Shown here: piece after piece, positions 1 through 8,559 of the stretch | How positions within the stretch are numbered: the first letter of the stretch is position 1 | Layout: the number at the start of each line of letters is the position of its first letter | Assembly (NCBI GenBank): GCA_903838415.1 | Contig: CAILYI010000277.1 | Coordinates: forward strand, 1-33,513 | DNA from: an uncultured Anaerolineae bacterium | GTDB lineage: Bacteria > Chloroflexota > Anaerolineae > Anaerolineales > Villigracilaceae | Direction: 5' to 3' | DNA: 33,513 nt | Translations under genes and position numbers: made by a program | The notes under the pieces: generated by a model | What the model saw: only the letters and a program-made list of their open reading frames with translations | Databases searched by the model: none | Told to the model about the DNA's origin: nothing

Positions 1-140
<140 letters not shown>

Positions 141-183
141 CAGGCAGATTGGGATTTGCCCCCTGCCATTTTGAAGGGTTTGA

Positions 184-216
184 ATAAAAACCCGGACAGG
201 CTGTTACCCGTCCGGG
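184..216 (-). terminator. Rho-independent terminator of the radical SAM gene
   Basis: On the minus strand a perfect 7-bp stem (CCCGGAC at 210-216 with GTCCGGG at 191-197, 12-nt loop) is followed at once by TTTTTATT (190-184). It lies about 40 nt past the radical SAM stop codon. Confidence 0.85.
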
Positions 217-256
217 CGGATCCATCAAACTGACATTTTCCGCGGCCCTACCCGGA

Positions 257-1510
257 TTACGGGCACTGGATGACACCTTGCGCCCACAGACAGCCGCCAC
301 AGGCCGGGGCTTCATTGCCAAGGCAATCTTCCTGGTTGGCTTCAGACATGTCACAGCCGCCGCAAAAAGTGCACGGCGCGAAGGCAAAACGCTGGACCTT
401 CTCACGATATTCCACGTAAGCCGGGTCGAGCCAGATCTGCTCAACCGGCCGTTCGCGCACATTTCCGATAATATGTTTATTCACTTTGCGTTGTTTACCA
501 TGCAGATAGCTGGTATGGGTATGCATCAACGGCCAACAGGGGCTGACATCGCCATTCCACGCAATGGACAGCGTGCCGCTTTCAACGAAGTTACACACAT
601 CATTCGCGCCACCCCAGTTGTTCCCGGCGAAACTGACGTTACAGCCGCTGTTGAAAGCCGCAAATAAAGCCTCGCGCGTGGTTTCGTTGAAATCCATTTT
701 GGGCAGGCTCAAGTACGGGACTTCGTTGGAGGGCAGGTAGGCAATATTGGTCATGGTACGCGTGTACAGGCGTTCAGACTGCATCTCGTCGGTGGCTGGC
801 TGCACATTGCTGACCGAAAAATGCCTGGCGCCCATTGATTTTCCCAGCTTGATGACTTGCGGAAGCTCATTAATGTTGCGTTTCATGGCGACAAAAGCCA
901 CGCCAATCTCGGGCTTTGGAAAGTGCCCACCCTTGCGCATTTTCGCAAAACGCCGGACATTATCCACCACTTGATGCAGCTCAGCGCCCAGGCGCACATC
1001 CGAGTAACTTTCAGGGGTGGCGCCATCCAGCGAAATCCACAGGATATCAAGCCCGGCATCGATCAGTTTGCGGGCTTTCTTTTCGACCAGGATTGTGCCG
1101 TTCGTAATCAATTCCACCCTGACGCCCAGGGCCTTGATCTGCCGAATCCATTCGATAGTGCGTGGATGAAAGAGCGGTTCGCCGATACCACCGAAATAAA
1201 CATCCGGGATTGGGTTCATCGCCTTCAACCCTGACAGGATGCCCGCGAAGGTTTCTTCGCTCATGCGTCCGATGGGCTGATCCCAGGCATTACGAAAACA
1301 GGTGATGCAATCGAGATTACAGTCCACTGTCGGTTCAATATAAACCTTGGTCAATTGCGTGACCGGGCGATGTAACTTAAATCCGTGGCCGTTGGCCTCC
1401 ATGCGCATTTTCACGCCGGGCTTGACTCCATATTGTTGCATCGCTTCCGGCGGCATGACCAGATGACCCTGCTCATCAACTTCCACCCATAAAGTTGGCT
1501 TAGATTCCAT
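257..1510 (-). CDS. Radical SAM/SPASM protein, probable tungsten-cofactor oxidoreductase maturase
   Basis: This 417-residue protein has a radical SAM core that should bind a 4Fe-4S cluster and S-adenosylmethionine. The cluster motif is CX3CX2C at C64, C68 and C71, in the context EPTVDCNLDCITC. Residues 8-48 look like a small AbrB/SpoVT-type beta domain. The C-terminal 45 residues are Cys-rich (CTFCGGC, then CGGC), as in SPASM auxiliary-cluster domains. The AbrB-like start followed by a core beginning 'YIEPT..CNL.C.TC.RN.W' recalls the maturase family that accompanies tungsten aldehyde:ferredoxin oxidoreductases. That assignment is from memory. No such oxidoreductase gene is in the window; it could lie beyond the repeat at the left end. 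The start has AGGAG 9 nt upstream. The general radical SAM/SPASM call is secure. Confidence 0.7.
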   Translation of the reverse strand: MESKPTLWVEVDEQGHLVMPPEAMQQYGVKPGVKMRMEANGHGFKLHRPVTQLTKVYIEPTVDCNLDCITCFRNAWDQPIGRMSEETFAGILSGLKAMNPIPDVYFGGIGEPLFHPRTIEWIRQIKALGVRVELITNGTILVEKKARKLIDAGLDILWISLDGATPESYSDVRLGAELHQVVDNVRRFAKMRKGGHFPKPEIGVAFVAMKRNINELPQVIKLGKSMGARHFSVSNVQPATDEMQSERLYTRTMTNIAYLPSNEVPYLSLPKMDFNETTREALFAAFNSGCNVSFAGNNWGGANDVCNFVESGTLSIAWNGDVSPCWPLMHTHTSYLHGKQRKVNKHIIGNVRERPVEQIWLDPAYVEYREKVQRFAFAPCTFCGGCDMSEANQEDCLGNEAPACGGCLWAQGVIQCP

Positions 1511-1877
1511 GATTTGAATACTCCTGTGGACGATTAAATAAACAGCTTTAATTTACCACCAGAAGCAATCTTTGACTGTGACCTAAGTACCATAATTCAG
1601 GCTGATTATGTCCGGTTTAAAATTTGGGGGGGGGCGTGGCTGATCTTTCGTTGGTAGTACCGTTCACAGGGCTTTTCATCGCCAAGAAACCAAGGGGGCG
1701 CAAGGACGCCAAGTTTTTTAATTTTTCGGGTTATTGGTGGCTGATCTTTTGTTGGTACCGTTCGCGGGGCATGGTTTCATCGCCAAGTTTTTAAGCTCTT
1801 ATAAAATCCGTGTTCGTCAGCGTAATCCGTGGCAAAAAAGGTCTTATCGCGGAAATTCCCAAAGACACTAAAAATAA
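1511..1877. other. Repeat-bearing intergenic region, no gene seen
   Basis: This spacer holds the ribosome-binding site of the radical SAM gene, a run of nine G (1626-1634), a duplicated block (separate entry), and at 1804-1832 a phrase of the 'ATCCGTGTTCGTCAGCGTAATCCGTGG' kind. Degenerate phrases like this are common in spacers of many environmental bacteria. I see no convincing open frame or RNA gene. Confidence 0.6.
1636..1787. repeat. Direct duplication of a ~50-bp block
   Basis: Copy A (1636-1685) and copy B (1737-1787) both read GTGGCTGATCTTT.GTTGGTA, then CCGTTC.C.GGGC, then CATCGCCAAG, with small indels. After copy A comes a 27-nt segment ending in a second CGCCAAG and a T-run. In copy B the first CGCCAAG runs directly into the T-run, so copy B looks like a deletion between CGCCAAG repeats. 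Confidence 0.7.
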
Positions 1878-3164
1878 TCAGCCCTGGTTGGCCGGAATGG
1901 TGAAGTAAAACGTGCTGCCGTCGCCTTCGCGGCTTTCAGCCCAGATTTGTCCCCCGTGAGCTTCGACGATGTGTTTAGCAATGGAAAGTCCCAGGCCGGT
2001 ACCGCCGCCCGTGCGGGAGCGATCGACACGATAGAAGCGCTCAAAGATGCGCGATAAATCATCCGCAGGGATGCCGGAACCAGTGTCTCGCACGGAAAAC
2101 AGCACAGAATCTTTGGAAAGCACCTCGAGTTGACGGGCCTGAACACGAGGCGTTTTGGTCACCGTCAGAACCACGTCGCCGCCGGGTGGGGTAAATTTGA
2201 CAGCGTTGTGGATCAGGTTGACGAGAACCTGTTCAAGCCTGGGCAAATCAGCGGAGATGTTGGGCAGCTCAGGCAGCTCAGCGATGGTCAGCAGCAACCC
2301 GGCGCGCTCGGCCTGCATTTTCATGCGGTCAGCAGCGGAGTGGAGCAATTTCACGGGCGAAATGGATTTCAATTCAAGCGGCACCTGGCCGGATTCGATG
2401 CGCGAGAGTTCGAGCAGTTCGGTCGCCATCTGGGTCAGCGCATCCACTTCGATCTGAATACGGCCCAGAAAACGGTGCGCAGCTGGCGGGTCTTCGAGCG
2501 CGCCTTCCTGGAGAGTCTCCGTCAGCGCTTTGAGCGAAGCCAGCGGCGTGCGCAGTTCATGTGAAACGTTGGAGATGAAGTCGCGCCGCACGGTTTCGAG
2601 GCGGCGCACACGCGTCAGATCGTGGACGAGCAAAATTGCGCCGCCCGCATGTTTATCGGGGATGGCAATAAATTGCAGGAAGGTGCGCGTGACAGGCAGC
2701 TCGATTGAATCACTTTGAATCTCGCCGCTTTGCTGACATTTGCGCCAGGTTTCAATCAATTGATGGTGGCGCAGGGCGATGCTGACAGTTTTTCCGATCA
2801 GCGATTCGCCGCCGCCGAAAAGCCTTTCAGCCACCGGGTTGCTCATGCGAATCTTTCCCTGGGCATCGGCGATCAGGATGCCATCGGTCATTTGAGTCAG
2901 GGTGGCTTCGAGACGGGCGCGTTCGGCTTCGAGCCGCGTCAGGCGCTGGTCAAAGGCCTGGTTGAGGGCGCGGACGGCGCTCGAAACGGCCTCTAGATTC
3001 TTTATATCGGCGGGCAGGCTGCGGGGAGATAAATCACCGTCTGCGGCGCGGCGAATGCTGCGGGCGTAGTCATCCGCGCTGCGGCGCAGTGCCAGATATC
3101 GCCAGGACATCCATGAAAGGGCGATTAAGGCAGCGACGGTGGTGAAAAGCAGAAAAGTGTTCAT
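1878..3164 (-). CDS. PhoR-type sensor histidine kinase
   Basis: This 428-residue kinase autophosphorylates on His and passes the phosphate to the response regulator encoded just upstream. It has one N-terminal membrane segment (about 3-25), a coiled stretch (50-90), a PAS domain (about 88-185), a HisKA domain with SHELRTPL and phospho-acceptor H202, and an HATPase domain with N-box (NLIHNAVKF, ~316-324), G1 box (RDTGSGIP, ~359-366) and G2 box ([11 protein letters not shown]). All catalytic motifs are intact. With a single membrane helix and no extracellular domain it resembles PhoR, which senses through partners, rather than a classical periplasmic sensor. The start overlaps the regulator stop by 4 nt (ATGA), implying translational coupling. 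The ligand cannot be told from sequence; no phosphate transporter genes are nearby. Confidence 0.9.
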   Translation of the reverse strand: MNTFLLFTTVAALIALSWMSWRYLALRRSADDYARSIRRAADGDLSPRSLPADIKNLEAVSSAVRALNQAFDQRLTRLEAERARLEATLTQMTDGILIADAQGKIRMSNPVAERLFGGGESLIGKTVSIALRHHQLIETWRKCQQSGEIQSDSIELPVTRTFLQFIAIPDKHAGGAILLVHDLTRVRRLETVRRDFISNVSHELRTPLASLKALTETLQEGALEDPPAAHRFLGRIQIEVDALTQMATELLELSRIESGQVPLELKSISPVKLLHSAADRMKMQAERAGLLLTIAELPELPNISADLPRLEQVLVNLIHNAVKFTPPGGDVVLTVTKTPRVQARQLEVLSKDSVLFSVRDTGSGIPADDLSRIFERFYRVDRSRTGGGTGLGLSIAKHIVEAHGGQIWAESREGDGSTFYFTIPANQG

Positions 3165-3898
3165 CCTTCAAAGCGATAGCCGCCGCCGCGCACGGTGACG
3201 ATGCGCGTCGGGTTGGCGGAATCGGTTTCGATTTTTTGCCGCAGCCAACGCACATGAACATCAACCGTGCGGCTGTCGCCAATGTAATCCCAGCCCCAGA
3301 CGCGTTCCAGGATGAATTCGCGGGTCAGCATCTGGCCGCGATGCTCCGCAAAAAAGGTCAGCAGGTCATATTCCTGGGGTTTGAGGGCCAGCGGCTGGTT
3401 GTTAAGAGTGACTTCGCGGCGGGTTTCGTTGATGGTCAGATTCCCAAAGCTGCGCGCGGATTGGAGCGCGGGAGGCGCGGAAGCGCGCAGGTAGTCTTCC
3501 GATTGCAGCCTTTCCATTTCATCGCGGATGAGGAGCGTGCGGCGCAATTGGGCCTTGACGCGCGCCATCAGTTCGCGCATGGAGAAGGGTTTGGTCAGGT
3601 AATCGTCTGCGCCGATTTCAAGGCCGACAACACGGTCGATTTCGTCGTCGCGGGCGGTCAGCATGATGATCGGGGACTGGAAGCTCTCGCGACGCAGCGT
3701 CTTGCAAACTTCAACGCCATCCAATTCGGGCAGCATGATATCGAGCAGGATCAAATCGGGCCGGAGGCGCCGCGCCGCTTCAAGCGCAGCCAGACCACTC
3801 CCGGCAGTTTCGACGGTGTAGCCTTGTTTTTGTAAATTGTAAGCCAGGGTTTCTTGCAAGGAAGGTTCGTCTTCAACGACGAGAATTGTTTCTGACAT
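3161..3898 (-). CDS. PhoB/OmpR-family response regulator
   Basis: This 245-residue transcription factor has a receiver domain with acidic pocket E9-D10-E11, phospho-acceptor D53 ([11 protein letters not shown]), switch Thr near 81 and K103 (DDYLTKPF), all intact. A winged-helix DNA-binding domain spans about 150-243 and ends in the usual [12 protein letters not shown]. The linker (about 120-150) is longer than is common. It is the first gene of a two-gene operon with the kinase. A possible -10 (TATAGT at 3926-3921) and AGGAAAA lie upstream of the ATG. The target genes cannot be inferred from this window. Confidence 0.92.
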   Translation of the reverse strand: MSETILVVEDEPSLQETLAYNLQKQGYTVETAGSGLAALEAARRLRPDLILLDIMLPELDGVEVCKTLRRESFQSPIIMLTARDDEIDRVVGLEIGADDYLTKPFSMRELMARVKAQLRRTLLIRDEMERLQSEDYLRASAPPALQSARSFGNLTINETRREVTLNNQPLALKPQEYDLLTFFAEHRGQMLTREFILERVWGWDYIGDSRTVDVHVRWLRQKIETDSANPTRIVTVRGGGYRFEG

Positions 3899-3964
3899 GG
3901 GGGTTTTCCTGAATAAAAGTACTATACCATAATTGAAATTTTGCCGATTAATGATTTGTTAAAG

Positions 3965-3994
3965 AATCAGGGCGCCCCGATGGCCGCCCTGATT
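3965..3994 (-). terminator. Probable terminator after the AMMECR1 gene
   Basis: A perfect 10-bp stem (AATCAGGGCG at 3965-3974 with CGCCCTGATT at 3985-3994) lies 30 nt past the AMMECR1 stop. On the minus strand it is followed by CTTTAAC, a weak U-tract. Confidence 0.6.
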
Positions 3995-4024
3995 GAACCA
4001 TTGAACACTGACGAACCGTTCATT

Positions 4025-4594
4025 TCATTCGTGAAACTCTTCCACCTGATAAATTTGCACGTCAAGCGCTTTTTGCCGCCACAGGTTGGGCGCTGCACCC
4101 ATTTTCGTGCACAGATGGTTGAGAAATTCGGCTTTGTCGGGGATTTGCTCCCAGACTTGCGGCAGGAAAGTTGCCCGGCGAGGACCGTCGCGCAGGATGA
4201 CGCCGTCAATGCCGGGACGCAGCTTGGAAAGCAGGTCAGCGGCATCGGTGTAGTCCAGCGGCTGGGGCAAAGTCAGGCGCGAGATCTCAAGGTGAATCTT
4301 GGACAATTCGGACGGACGCACCGGGGGAAAGCGATAATCCTGCAAAGCGGCGGCGACGGCATGTTCGCGCACATCCTCCACCAGGGATTGATAAGGCTGG
4401 AGCGAGCCGATGCAGCCGCGCAGTTGGCCGTTGATGGTCAGGGTAACAAAAGAAGCTCCCTCGGCGCGCAATAAAGGTGTCAGCAGGGTCAGATTAAGCG
4501 GGGAAATATCTTTGCCACGGACCCCGTCCTCGAGCGCTTCCCGCGCCAGGCGCAGGAGAATTTGTTTTTCATCATCTGAAAGGTTTTCGCTCAT
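4025..4594 (-). CDS. AMMECR1-domain protein (AmmeMemoRadiSam system protein A-like)
   Basis: The protein is about 189 residues and is a single AMMECR1 domain, recognised from the invariant LRGCIGSL segment and the later pattern of a central basic segment followed by FLPQVWEQ. Bacterial members often occur with a Memo homologue and a radical SAM protein, but neither partner is adjacent here; the nearest radical SAM gene (257-1510) is of a different type. The biochemical function of the family is not established, though a role in modifying an unknown substrate has been proposed. I prefer ATG 4594, preceded by AGGCAGG; a TTG at 4612 would add six residues. It is the second gene of a short operon behind the flavin reductase. 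Confidence 0.85.
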   Translation of the reverse strand: MSENLSDDEKQILLRLAREALEDGVRGKDISPLNLTLLTPLLRAEGASFVTLTINGQLRGCIGSLQPYQSLVEDVREHAVAAALQDYRFPPVRPSELSKIHLEISRLTLPQPLDYTDAADLLSKLRPGIDGVILRDGPRRATFLPQVWEQIPDKAEFLNHLCTKMGAAPNLWRQKALDVQIYQVEEFHE

Positions 4595-4620
4595 TTGGGC
4601 CTGCCTGGTCAACCATAGAT

Positions 4621-5109
4621 TTATGCTTTGACCATTTTCTGATAACTCTGATTAAAGTAAAGCAGCGGATCGCCATATCCGCCGGATTGCGCGGATAAGA
4701 CCTCGGCAATGAAAATGGTGTGTGTGCCGGAGCCGAGCGTGGTGACGACGTGACAATCGAGCTGCGCCAGGCCCTGTTTGAGCAGGGGCGCACCGCTGAC
4801 GAGCGTAATCGTTTCCAGGCCGCTCAGGCGGTCCATGTCGTCGGGCACGCGCCCGGCAAAACGGTCAGAAATTTCCTGCTGACTGGCATCGAGGACGGTG
4901 ATACCAAAATAGCGCGAGCGCATGACCAGGTCGTGGGTTCGCGCGTTTTGAGCCAGAGAGACGAGCACTTGCGCCGGAGTCAGCGATACGGATGTAAATG
5001 AACTGACTGTCATGCCATGTTGAACGCCTTCGTGCGCGGCGGTGACAACGGTAACACCCGTGGCCCAAAAGCGCATGGCCTGTCGGAGTAATTCTGATTC
5101 GTTGGACAT
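4621..5109 (-). CDS. Flavin reductase-like FMN-binding split-barrel protein
   Basis: This 162-residue protein matches the flavin reductase/DIM6-NTAB family, which reduces or binds FMN or FAD for partner oxygenases or acts as a stand-alone flavoprotein. Visible hallmarks are the N-terminal FWATGVTVVTA strand, the flavin-contacting HGMTVSSFTSVSL segment and the ending GDPLLYFNQSYQ. The start at 5109 is chosen because GGAG lies 6 nt upstream and a good promoter (5132-5160) occupies the DNA that a longer frame, opening at 5160, would need. The preferred AMMECR1 start lies 26 nt after the stop, so the two are probably co-transcribed. The substrate partner is unknown. Confidence 0.88.
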   Translation of the reverse strand: MSNESELLRQAMRFWATGVTVVTAAHEGVQHGMTVSSFTSVSLTPAQVLVSLAQNARTHDLVMRSRYFGITVLDASQQEISDRFAGRVPDDMDRLSGLETITLVSGAPLLKQGLAQLDCHVVTTLGSGTHTIFIAEVLSAQSGGYGDPLLYFNQSYQKMVKA

Positions 5110-5131
5110 TGTAGTCTCCAGTGTTTTTTTC

Positions 5132-5160
5132 ATCATACATCCCGCCAGATGGGACGTCAA
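5132..5160 (-). promoter_or_regulatory. Sigma-70-type promoter of the flavin reductase operon
   Basis: On the minus strand TTGACG (5160-5155) is followed after 17 nt by TATGAT (5137-5132). The predicted start near 5125 gives a short leader containing GGAG before ATG 5109. This is the best promoter in the window and fixes the gene start. Confidence 0.75.
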
Positions 5161-5261
5161 GACAAATTTTGAATATTGGCCGGAGCAGGTTTTGCGCCGG
5201 ATTGATGGACAACAACCTTGCTCTCGAAATTATTGCAAGGCATGAAGTTTTTAAGGTGGTA

Positions 5262-5267
5262 TATAAT
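5262..5267 (+). promoter_or_regulatory. -10 box 8 nt before the amidase ATG (leaderless candidate)
   Basis: TATAAT at 5262-5267 leaves only 8 nt before ATG 5276, so transcription should begin at or next to the start codon. No Shine-Dalgarno sequence is present. There is no clear -35 at 17-18 nt; TTGCAA at 5233-5238 is too far. Confidence 0.5.
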
Positions 5268-5275
5268 GTGACATA

Positions 5276-6061
5276 ATGGAAACTCCTTCTCAACCACCTT
5301 TTCCTCAGTCCACGCCTCGCTCGGAACTGCGACGAAAGCCCCGCTCGCCGCGTGTCATCCAAACAGCGCTGGCAGCGGCGATTCTGGTCGCCACCCTGTT
5401 TGTGGCGTTTACGCCCAACTCCCTCTCCGGCGGATTGAATAATCAGCTGGCGGTTTTGTTGACGAAGCAGCCAAACGACGCCGTTTTACCGGGGACTCCG
5501 CATCCGTTGGTGAAAATTGGGATCGTAGCCGGTCACTGGGGCAATGACTCTGGCACCGTTTGCGAGAATGGCGCCACCGAAGCGGATGTCAATCTCAAGA
5601 TTGCGACTCTGGTGCAACAAAAATTGAGCGCGCTGGGATTTGAAACGGATTTGCTCAAAGAGTTTGATTCGCGTCTGTCGGGGTATCAATCCGCCGTGCT
5701 GGTGTCCATCCATAACGACTCGTGTGATTACATTAACGACCAGGCCACCGGTTTCAAAGTGGCCGCGGCGATGAGTTCGCGCGATCTTAATCTCGCCAAT
5801 CGCCTGGAAGGCTGCCTGCGCGACCGCTATCAACGCACGACCAACATGCCTTTGCACGAAAGCGTCACCAACGATATGACGTTGTACCACGCCTTTAATG
5901 AAATAGACCCCGGAACGACGGCTGGAATCATTGAAACCGGCTTTATGAAATTGGATTACGACATTCTCACCAATAAAACTGACCTGGTTGCCACGGGTGT
6001 GGCCAATGGAATCTTGTGCTTTATCAATAACGAAAATATCGCACCCACACCCGCCCCCTAG
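5276..6061 (+). CDS. N-acetylmuramoyl-L-alanine amidase (Amidase_3), membrane-anchored
   Basis: This 261-residue zinc amidase should cleave the bond between N-acetylmuramic acid and the stem peptide in peptidoglycan. A basic N-terminus precedes one membrane segment (about 27-46), so the catalytic domain is extracytoplasmic. Zinc ligands are visible as H87 (VAGHWGN), E102 (GATEADVNLKIA) and H146 (VSIHND), with catalytic E220 (GIIETGFM). C96, C150 and C180 are present in the exported domain. It heads a plus-strand operon with an L,D-transpeptidase 19 nt downstream, so the pair probably remodels the wall together. The domain is near the minimum length for the family, with no SH3 or AMIN domain. 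Confidence 0.9.
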   Translation: METPSQPPFPQSTPRSELRRKPRSPRVIQTALAAAILVATLFVAFTPNSLSGGLNNQLAVLLTKQPNDAVLPGTPHPLVKIGIVAGHWGNDSGTVCENGATEADVNLKIATLVQQKLSALGFETDLLKEFDSRLSGYQSAVLVSIHNDSCDYINDQATGFKVAAAMSSRDLNLANRLEGCLRDRYQRTTNMPLHESVTNDMTLYHAFNEIDPGTTAGIIETGFMKLDYDILTNKTDLVATGVANGILCFINNENIAPTPAP

Positions 6062-6080
6062 ATCCTCCTAAAGGTATCCC

Positions 6081-7436
6081 ATGAACCCCAACCAGCTCGC
6101 CGCTTTCAAAGCCATCGAACAAGCCCAGCAAGCTCTCAAAGCAGGAGACAGGCCAAGCGCCAGTCAGTTTGCCGAGCAAGCCGCCCAACTCTCACCCGAG
6201 CTGGAAGAAGTCTGGCTGATGATGGCGGCGCTGGCCAATCCGCGCACAAGTGAAGGCTATCTGAAGCGGGCGCTGGAGATCAATCCGCAAAGTGAACGCG
6301 GCCAAAAGGGACTGATCTGGGCTCAGCGGCGTTTAGAACAGGAATTAGCCGCCAAAGCTGCCGCCAGTCAACCAGCACAAAGCGTGGAGCAGCCACCGTC
6401 CATCGAAGAGACAAAACCCTTCGCAACGCCGAAAGCTGAAACCCTTCGAACACCTCTCGCGGCGGCTGAAATCGAGGACACCCAACCCCGGCCCGCCTCA
6501 ATTCCCGAGCCGGTTGACACTGAATCCGAGCCCGCCGCCTCGAAAGCGATCCCGAACAAAAAAGCGCTCGCCCGTCGACGGTATTCGTATCTGACCATCC
6601 TGGCCGCTTTGGTTTTTCTGATTGTCGCCTGGGCGGTCTGGAGCGGAGTCACGCCCGCAACCGCGCTGCTTGGCAAAAATCCCTTCGCCAGCCCGGAGCA
6701 TGGCCCGGCCTGGGCCGAGGTGAGTGTGCCCCAACCGGCCATCGTCCAGCAGGCTGAGATTATCCCCACCGCCACGAACGCTGTCAGCCTGCCCTCGGCC
6801 ACCCCCGAGGCCCCGTCGGTTCCCCCAACAGCTACTTCATCGCCAGTTCCGAGCGCCACAACAATCCCGGCGACAGCCAGCCCCACAGCGACGGAATCGC
6901 CAGTTCCAACCGCAACCCAGCTTCCCACCGACATCCCGCCAGCCACGGCCACGCTTGAGATGGCCTCCGCTGGACTGGCTTCGCCCACTCCGCTCCCCAC
7001 CGATACCGCCGAGCCGCGCGCGACTGCCTACACCCCGGCCACTCCCAGGCCCAATACCGCCGCACTCTCCGGCGCTGGCGCAGGCGAACATTGGATCGAC
7101 GTCGACCTGACGCATCAGATGGTCTATGCCTACGAAGGCAATACAGTTGTCAATTCATTTTTAGTATCCACTGGCACCTGGGCGCATCCCACCGTCACAG
7201 GTCAGTATAATATTTATGTCAAGTACCGCTACAAAGACATGTCCGGCCCCGGCTACTACCTGCCAAACGTACCTTACACCATGTTCTTTTATCAAGGCTA
7301 TGCTCTGCATGGTACCTACTGGCATAGCAATTTTGGCACCCCCATGAGCCACGGATGCGTCAACCTGAGCATTCCCGACTCCGAATGGATCTACAACTGG
7401 TCCTCGGTTGGAACGCTCGTCAACGTTCATTATTAG
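6081..7436 (+). CDS. L,D-transpeptidase (YkuD) with cytoplasmic helical domain and Pro/Thr-rich stalk
   Basis: This 451-residue protein should form 3-3 cross-links in peptidoglycan or attach proteins to it. Residues 1-90 form TPR-like helices that would be cytoplasmic; residues about 168-190 are a membrane helix after a basic RRR; about 200-335 is a Thr/Pro/Ala stalk; and the C-terminal ~115 residues are a YkuD domain. The active-site signature HGTYWHSNFGTPMSHGCVN is complete, with H410, H424 and nucleophile C426. The unusual part is the inward-facing repeat domain, which could couple cross-linking to a cytoplasmic partner. AAAGG lies about 8 nt before the start. It is followed by the LURP-one-like gene after 20 nt. 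Confidence 0.92.
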   Translation: MNPNQLAAFKAIEQAQQALKAGDRPSASQFAEQAAQLSPELEEVWLMMAALANPRTSEGYLKRALEINPQSERGQKGLIWAQRRLEQELAAKAAASQPAQSVEQPPSIEETKPFATPKAETLRTPLAAAEIEDTQPRPASIPEPVDTESEPAASKAIPNKKALARRRYSYLTILAALVFLIVAWAVWSGVTPATALLGKNPFASPEHGPAWAEVSVPQPAIVQQAEIIPTATNAVSLPSATPEAPSVPPTATSSPVPSATTIPATASPTATESPVPTATQLPTDIPPATATLEMASAGLASPTPLPTDTAEPRATAYTPATPRPNTAALSGAGAGEHWIDVDLTHQMVYAYEGNTVVNSFLVSTGTWAHPTVTGQYNIYVKYRYKDMSGPGYYLPNVPYTMFFYQGYALHGTYWHSNFGTPMSHGCVNLSIPDSEWIYNWSSVGTLVNVHY

Positions 7437-7456
7437 ACTTGAAATAGGAGATAAAA

Positions 7457-8035
7457 ATGCATACCTCTTTTCAGTTCAATCAATATTTGCTCAAACGCCA
7501 GGTTTTTGCGCTGACGGGAAAACTGCGCTTCTACAATCCCCAGGGCGAACTGGTTTTATTCAGCGAACAGAAAATGTTCAAACTGCGCGAAGATATCCGT
7601 GTCTTTGCCGATGAACAAAAAACCCAGCAAATCCTGTCAATCAAAGCGCGCCAGATCGTGGATTTCTCCGCCGCTTATGATGTGGTCGACAGCCTCAGCG
7701 GCGAAAAAGTGGGCGCGCTGCGCCGCAAAGGCCTCAAATCCATTCTGCGCGACGAATGGGAAGTGCTGGATGTCAACGACGCTGTCATAGGCTTATTGTT
7801 CGAAGACAGCATGCCGCTCGCCATGCTGCGCCGCCTCGTGGTCGGCTCGCTGCTGCCCCAAAACTACGACCTGACCATCAACAATCAGCGCGTCGCCGAC
7901 CTGAAACAACGATTCAACCCATTCCGCTACGATATGGACATTGACTTCAGCATGGACACCGCCCAAAAGCTCGACCGGCGCATCGGGCTGGCCGCCGCCA
8001 TCTTGCTCGCCATCATCGAAGGACGTCAAAGCTGA
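7457..8035 (+). CDS. LURP-one-related (LOR) / Tubby-C-like family protein
   Basis: This 192-residue protein matches the LOR (DUF567) family, a beta-barrel with a buried C-terminal helix related to scramblase and Tubby C-terminal domains. The pattern is a start of YLLKRQVFALTGKLRFYNPQGELV, beta-strand pairs with 'D..G..VG.LRRKGLKS', and a hydrophobic C-terminal helix preceded by D-rich strands (DMDIDFSMDT). The molecular function of bacterial LOR proteins is not known. AGGAG lies 6 nt upstream of ATG 7457. The stop overlaps the next start by one base (TGATG), so the two products are made in coupled fashion. Confidence 0.82.
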   Translation: MHTSFQFNQYLLKRQVFALTGKLRFYNPQGELVLFSEQKMFKLREDIRVFADEQKTQQILSIKARQIVDFSAAYDVVDSLSGEKVGALRRKGLKSILRDEWEVLDVNDAVIGLLFEDSMPLAMLRRLVVGSLLPQNYDLTINNQRVADLKQRFNPFRYDMDIDFSMDTAQKLDRRIGLAAAILLAIIEGRQS

Positions 8036-8472
8036 TGCACCAAAAAGCCTTATTTGTCGGGCTGGTATTCGACGAATTCGACCAGCCACTCGAAGCCGGA
8101 TTAATCGGCCCTGAACCGGCCTACGTCATCAATGACGCCGGATTTCGCCGCCACATCCCGGCCGAACAAATCGACAACGTCATCCTGGGCGAAATGAAAA
8201 AACTCATCCAGGGCAACGAAGGCTTTCTCAGCGAGCAAACCGCCAAAATGATCGGCGCTGATGATCTTTTCAGCAAAGCCATGATCGAAAACCAACTCAA
8301 ACACATCGACAAACAATTCGAAATGCTCTACGAAGTCGGCATCCCCGAAGACATGCGCGCTTATCTCGGCATGACCGGCTTCAAAGTCATCGTCGATTAT
8401 CACGGAAATGTTATGGATATTCGCCAGGCTGGCGGATCAGGTGGCAGTGGAGAAGGTGACGGGGGCGAATAA
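8035..8472 (+). CDS. Unrecognised small acidic protein with Gly-rich tail
   Basis: I do not recognise this 145-residue protein. It is predicted soluble, with no signal peptide or membrane helix. The N-terminal third is beta-rich (ALFVGLVFDEFDQPLEAG), the middle (about 50-105) is helical and charged, a short strand pair follows (GFKVIVDYHGNVMDI), and the last 15 residues are a Gly/Ser/Glu tail likely to be disordered. Translation is coupled to the LOR gene by a TGATG overlap, so the two proteins probably act together. A strong terminator follows 45 nt later. Coding potential is supported by the coupling and by the frame filling the operon end. Confidence 0.75.
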   Translation: MHQKALFVGLVFDEFDQPLEAGLIGPEPAYVINDAGFRRHIPAEQIDNVILGEMKKLIQGNEGFLSEQTAKMIGADDLFSKAMIENQLKHIDKQFEMLYEVGIPEDMRAYLGMTGFKVIVDYHGNVMDIRQAGGSGGSGEGDGGE

Positions 8473-8517
8473 ACTTTCCTGGGTTCCCCCAAACCCTTTT
8501 GACCGTTAAATAAACAC

Positions 8518-8547
8518 AAACGCCCCGTAAAATTGCACGGGGCGTTT
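8518..8547. terminator. Bidirectional terminator between convergent genes
   Basis: A perfect 11-bp stem (AAACGCCCCGT at 8518-8528 with ACGGGGCGTTT at 8537-8547) has an 8-nt loop. It lies between the plus-strand wall operon and the stop of the minus-strand kinase at 8560, and can serve both. Confidence 0.85.
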
Positions 8548-8559
8548 GCTTTATCCCAT

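Noticed and set aside
1626..1634. Nine-G run as a phase-variation switch of the radical SAM gene
   Set aside because: It lies about 115 nt upstream of the start, outside any recognisable promoter, so an effect on expression is not supported.
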